Origin: Butyricicoccus sp.
GTDB taxonomy: Bacteria; Bacillota; Clostridia; Oscillospirales; Butyricicoccaceae
Reading direction: 5' to 3'
DNA length: 7,451 nucleotides
Assembly: GCA_020025885.1 (NCBI GenBank)
Contig: JAHHRJ010000073.1
Location: 1-7,451, forward strand
The notes below the pieces were generated by a model that did not search any database, was not told where the DNA came from, and was given only the letters and a program-made list of their open reading frames with translations. Shown one piece after another: positions 5,571 through 7,451 of this stretch (positions are counted from its first letter, which is position 1; each line of letters begins with the position of its first letter). The translations under genes were made by a program, and so were the position numbers.

Positions 5571-5759
5571 ATGAGTATACAAACTTCCATCGCTGCTATG
5601 AGCATGAACATGAGTCAGGCAAACTTGCAGAGCGCAATGAATATTTCTCTGATGAAAAAGACAATGGATCAAGAGGAAGCAAACGCAATGCAGCTCATCG
5701 AAAGCATGGTTGCTGCTGTTCCGCCTCCGTCTAATCACATCATTGACGTATTGGCTTGA
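5571..5759 (+). CDS. YjfB-family small protein (putative motility-associated)
   Basis: This 62-residue protein begins with a short segment, then AAMSMNMSQANLQSAMNISLMKKTMDQ. This resembles the YjfB family (Pfam 'putative motility protein'), whose members read roughly MDIxxLSMxMSQxxLQxxVSIxVMKxxMD. It would be mostly one or two amphipathic helices (about 8-49), followed by a PPPSNHIIDVLA tail that fits the family's short NxxDVKA-like end. Nine of 62 residues are methionine. There is no signal peptide or membrane segment. AAGGAG (5555-5560) lies 10 nt before the ATG, and a terminator follows directly, so it is a single-gene unit. The family function is unknown; in B. subtilis the homologue is reported as SigD-linked. 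No flagellar gene is nearby in this window, so a motility role is not supported by context. Confidence 0.8.
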   Translation: MSIQTSIAAMSMNMSQANLQSAMNISLMKKTMDQEEANAMQLIESMVAAVPPPSNHIIDVLA

Positions 5760-5766
5760 CACACAA

Positions 5767-5800
5767 AAGGCGTCTATCTTGTTAGATAGGCGCTTTTTCT
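5767..5800 (+). terminator. Intrinsic terminator after the YjfB-family gene
   Basis: AAGGCGTCTATC (5767-5778) pairs with GATAGGCGCTT (from 5785) around TTGTTA, with one G-T wobble, and ends in TTTTT. It separates the small gene from spoIVB. Confidence 0.85.
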
Positions 5801-5849
5801 ATCCATAATTTTACAGATTTAGGATTTTGTTACATTTATTATAAAATCA

Positions 5850-5883
5850 TTGCAGATAAGAAATTGATTTCTTTTGCAGATAA
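5850..5883. promoter_or_regulatory. Direct repeat enclosing a palindrome upstream of spoIVB
   Basis: TTGCAGATAA occurs at 5850-5859 and again at 5874-5883, a 24-bp period. Between and overlapping them, AAGAAAT (5858-5864) and ATTTCTT (5867-5873) form a perfect inverted repeat around TG. This lies about 125 bp before the spoIVB start in a stretch with no gene. It could be a regulator site for spoIVB. I recognise no named motif, and the match could be chance. Confidence 0.4.
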
Positions 5884-6007
5884 CTTCATCCAGCTTTTAT
5901 CCATAAAATCTGCCTCTCTCTGTCTTTCTATCCCCATGCTGCCAGCATTGGGCAGATGTAATCCGTCTCATATGCGACATACTAAATCGCAAGGAGGTGG
6001 CGCAATT

Positions 6008-7015
6008 ATGCGAATACGCAAACAATGGGCTGCACGATGTGGTGCGGCGGTACTGGCGCTGATGCTGTCCTTTGGTTCCGCACTTGCGGTGGACTCCCTG
6101 ATTCCAGTGGGACGTGCAGCAGGCATCAAACTCCATGCAGATGGTGTGATGATCGCATCCGTTGACCCTGTCACAACATCTGTGGGACAGGTGACACCAG
6201 CAAAAAATGCAGGCATTCGACCAGGTGATATCATCTTGACAGTAAACGAAAAACCAGTTGACACCAATGATGCCTTGCAAGAACAGGTAACGGCAAGTGA
6301 GGGACAACCAATTACACTGAAACTGCGTCGAGACGAGGACACGATCGAATGTAAGGTAACACCTGTGCAGGATACCGGCGGAAAGTATCGGCTTGGCGTG
6401 ATGATCCGCGATGGTATGGCGGGTATTGGCACGATCACCTATGTTGACCCTAAGACTGGCGCGTATGGTTCGCTTGGACACGGTATCTGTGACGGCGAAA
6501 GTGGTGTCCTCGTGCCGCTTGCAGATGGTACGTTAATGGAAGCGTCTGTTTCCAATGTGCATCGTGGACAGGCGGGTGAGCCGGGTTGCTTGCAGGGGGA
6601 ATTTAATCTGCAAGAAGATATGGGTACGGTCGATCAGAACACAGATAATGGTATTTTTGGTGTGCTGACCGATGACACTTATTATAAAAACCTAAAGGAA
6701 ATGCCTATTGCATCCTGCGACGAAGTCAAGGTTGGACCATGTGAGATCTGGTCGAACGTTGAGGGCGAAGCAGTACAGCATTATGCCGCTGAGATCACCA
6801 AGACAGGCGGTAAAGGTAACAACGAGCAGGCACTAATGCTGCATGTCACAGACCCTGTGTTGATCGAAAAAACGGGCGGTATCGTACAGGGTATGAGTGG
6901 TAGCCCGATTGTGCAAAATGGTAAACTAATTGGCGCAGTCACACATGTCCTCGTGAACGATCCTACCAGAGGATATGGTATTTTGATTGAAACGATGCTG
7001 AACACAGCTGCATAA
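6008..7015 (+). CDS. spoIVB: SpoIVB peptidase (serine protease family S55), sporulation checkpoint
   Basis: This is a 335-residue forespore protease. In Bacillus it crosses into the space between forespore and mother cell and cleaves SpoIVFA to release sigma-K processing. The N-terminus (MRIRKQWAARCG, then a hydrophobic stretch to about residue 28) is a signal or anchor segment. A PDZ domain follows (about 57-120, with AGIRPGDIILTVN). The S55 domain has His158 in GSLGHGI, Asp282 in HVTD and Ser297 in VQGMSGSP. The 15-residue Asp-Ser spacing equals that of B. subtilis D363/S378. The C-terminus HVLVNDPTRGYGILIE is diagnostic. I prefer ATG 6008 over the in-frame ATG at 5864 because AAGGAGG (5991-5997) lies 10 nt upstream and the signal segment then starts the protein. 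It is shorter than the 426-residue B. subtilis protein. Expression under a forespore sigma factor is expected from the family. It stands alone with its own terminator; spoIIR, spo0A or recN, sometimes nearby, are not seen here. Confidence 0.95.
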   Translation: MRIRKQWAARCGAAVLALMLSFGSALAVDSLIPVGRAAGIKLHADGVMIASVDPVTTSVGQVTPAKNAGIRPGDIILTVNEKPVDTNDALQEQVTASEGQPITLKLRRDEDTIECKVTPVQDTGGKYRLGVMIRDGMAGIGTITYVDPKTGAYGSLGHGICDGESGVLVPLADGTLMEASVSNVHRGQAGEPGCLQGEFNLQEDMGTVDQNTDNGIFGVLTDDTYYKNLKEMPIASCDEVKVGPCEIWSNVEGEAVQHYAAEITKTGGKGNNEQALMLHVTDPVLIEKTGGIVQGMSGSPIVQNGKLIGAVTHVLVNDPTRGYGILIETMLNTAA

Positions 7016-7024
7016 ACTTATCAC

Positions 7025-7052
7025 GGGCAGAGAATTTCTCTGCCCATTTTTT
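7025..7052 (+). terminator. Intrinsic terminator of spoIVB
   Basis: GGGCAGAGAA (7025-7034) and TTCTCTGCCC (7036-7045) are perfect inverted arms, followed by ATTTTTTAT. The stem begins 9 nt after the spoIVB stop codon. Confidence 0.95.
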
Positions 7053-7397
7053 ATCGACTTGTTTATAAAAATATGATATGCTTTCTACAAAAGAAGTATG
7101 TAAAAATGTTGTAATGCCAGATGTTGATGTGAGATACCATAAGTCCAAATACAAAGTTTAGAACATTTTTGCTTATCAAGTGGCAAAATAGGGGATTAAA
7201 TACTGGAGTTACCTGATAAGATTGCAGAAGAATTCGTTGAGAAAAAATCATTGACTGCATTGATTTATTCTATGAACGAATTATTACTGAAAGGATGAAT
7301 AGGAAAATGTGAACTGCTGAATATTTGATAAAAAGTTGGGATTAAAACTCTTTTTTTGAATCGAAGATTTTATGATAAAGTGGTGATGAAAAAATGT
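7053..7397. other. AT-rich stretch without a convincing gene
   Basis: Only very short frames are present. One is 7078-7161 (27 residues, MLSTKEVCKNVVMPDVDV...), which has no ribosome binding site. Another, at 7203-7298, is listed separately. No structured terminator, tRNA or clear promoter is seen. It separates the spoIVB terminator from the right inverted repeat. It could be true intergenic DNA or the decayed edge of a second mobile element. Confidence 0.5.
7203..7298 (+). pseudogene. Possible small gene or C-terminal gene remnant without an ATG start
   Basis: The frame reads (L)ELPDKIAEEFVEKKSLTALIYSMNELLLKG, 31 residues, ending in TGA at 7296-7298. It is preceded in frame by a TAA at 7197-7199, and the only upstream start option is CTG 7203. 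AGGGG (7190-7194) lies 8 nt before that CTG, which is ideal ribosome-binding-site spacing. The composition (Leu, Glu, Lys, Ile, amphipathic helix) looks like real protein rather than random AT-rich DNA. Either an ATG mutated to CTG, or a rare CTG start is used, or this is the tail of a broken gene. I do not recognise the family. Confidence 0.25.
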
Positions 7398-7451
7398 TCG
7401 CAAATTGCAAGTGCAAGTTGGACACCCGCACGGTAAAAAATAGTTAGCTTG
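7398..7451. repeat. Right copy of the 54-bp inverted repeat bounding the window
   Basis: This is the reverse complement of 1-54 at 47 of 54 positions. The perfect 26-bp core is at 7402-7427, with the tandem CTTGCA motif read as TGCAAG twice on this strand. Similarity ends on the inner side near 7398 and reaches the last base of the window on the outer side, so the repeat may continue. The seven differences show that the two copies are diverged and not an assembly mirror image. Confidence 0.85.

Noticed and set aside
5864..6007. In-frame upstream extension of spoIVB from ATG 5864
   Set aside because: It would put 48 residues before the signal segment, has no good ribosome binding site, and AAGGAGG lies correctly placed before ATG 6008.
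7394..7447. 17-codon frame MFANCKCKLDTRTVKNS in the right inverted repeat
   Set aside because: It is simply the repeat core read in one frame. The left copy offers no matching gene and there is no strong ribosome binding site.

Overview
The window looks like a piece of a low-to-mid GC, spore-forming Firmicute of class Clostridia. Gut Oscillospirales-type bacteria are my best guess; this is inference. The reasons are a SpoIVB sporulation protease, a PPi-type phosphofructokinase, a YjfB-family small protein, strong AGGAGG-type ribosome binding sites, and mobile DNA of the Tn1549-like integrative conjugative element (ICE) kind. I see no tRNA, rRNA or CRISPR array.

Layout. (1) Positions 1-2437 are a decayed ICE fragment. 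It holds a RepA_N/DUF6017-type replication initiator broken by one stop codon and one frameshift. Next comes the N-terminal part of a giant SNF2/DNA-methylase-type ICE protein, cut off after about 425 recognisable residues. A complete tnpV-like gene is nested in another frame inside the low-complexity linker of that protein. (2) Positions 2400-2930 have no convincing gene but contain many inverted repeats. Several helices keep their pairing through G-U wobbles only if the + strand is the RNA, so this is a candidate structured RNA or a palindromic intergenic repeat. (3) Positions 2945-5469 are a glycolytic pair in divergent orientation: a PPi-type 6-phosphofructokinase on the minus strand and class II fructose-bisphosphate aldolase on the plus strand. 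Each has its own terminator and a well-formed sigma-A promoter. The two promoters share the same -35 hexamer and a TTTGGCAA box. (4) Positions 5571-5800 are a 62-residue YjfB-family gene with its own terminator. (5) Positions 6008-7052 are spoIVB and its terminator. (6) Positions 7053-7397 are AT-rich with only very short, doubtful reading frames.

The two ends of the window are inverted copies of one 54-bp sequence: 1-54 matches the complement of 7398-7451 at 47 of 54 positions, with a perfect 26-bp core. The core carries a tandem CTTGCA repeat. The left copy sits just upstream of the ICE replication gene, so it may be an oriT- or Rep-binding-type site. The facing copy beyond spoIVB raises the possibility of an invertible or mobilised segment. 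It could also simply reflect an assembly that broke at a multicopy repeat.

How the genes work together. Pfp and Fba catalyse consecutive glycolytic steps (fructose-6-phosphate to fructose-1,6-bisphosphate, then to triose phosphates) and look co-regulated from the shared 233-bp intergenic region. yjfB and spoIVB appear to be independent single-gene units. The ICE fragment is unrelated baggage placed next to the pfp terminator. The best leads for something undescribed are the terminal inverted repeats, the tnpV overprinting and the hairpin-rich region 2427-2873.
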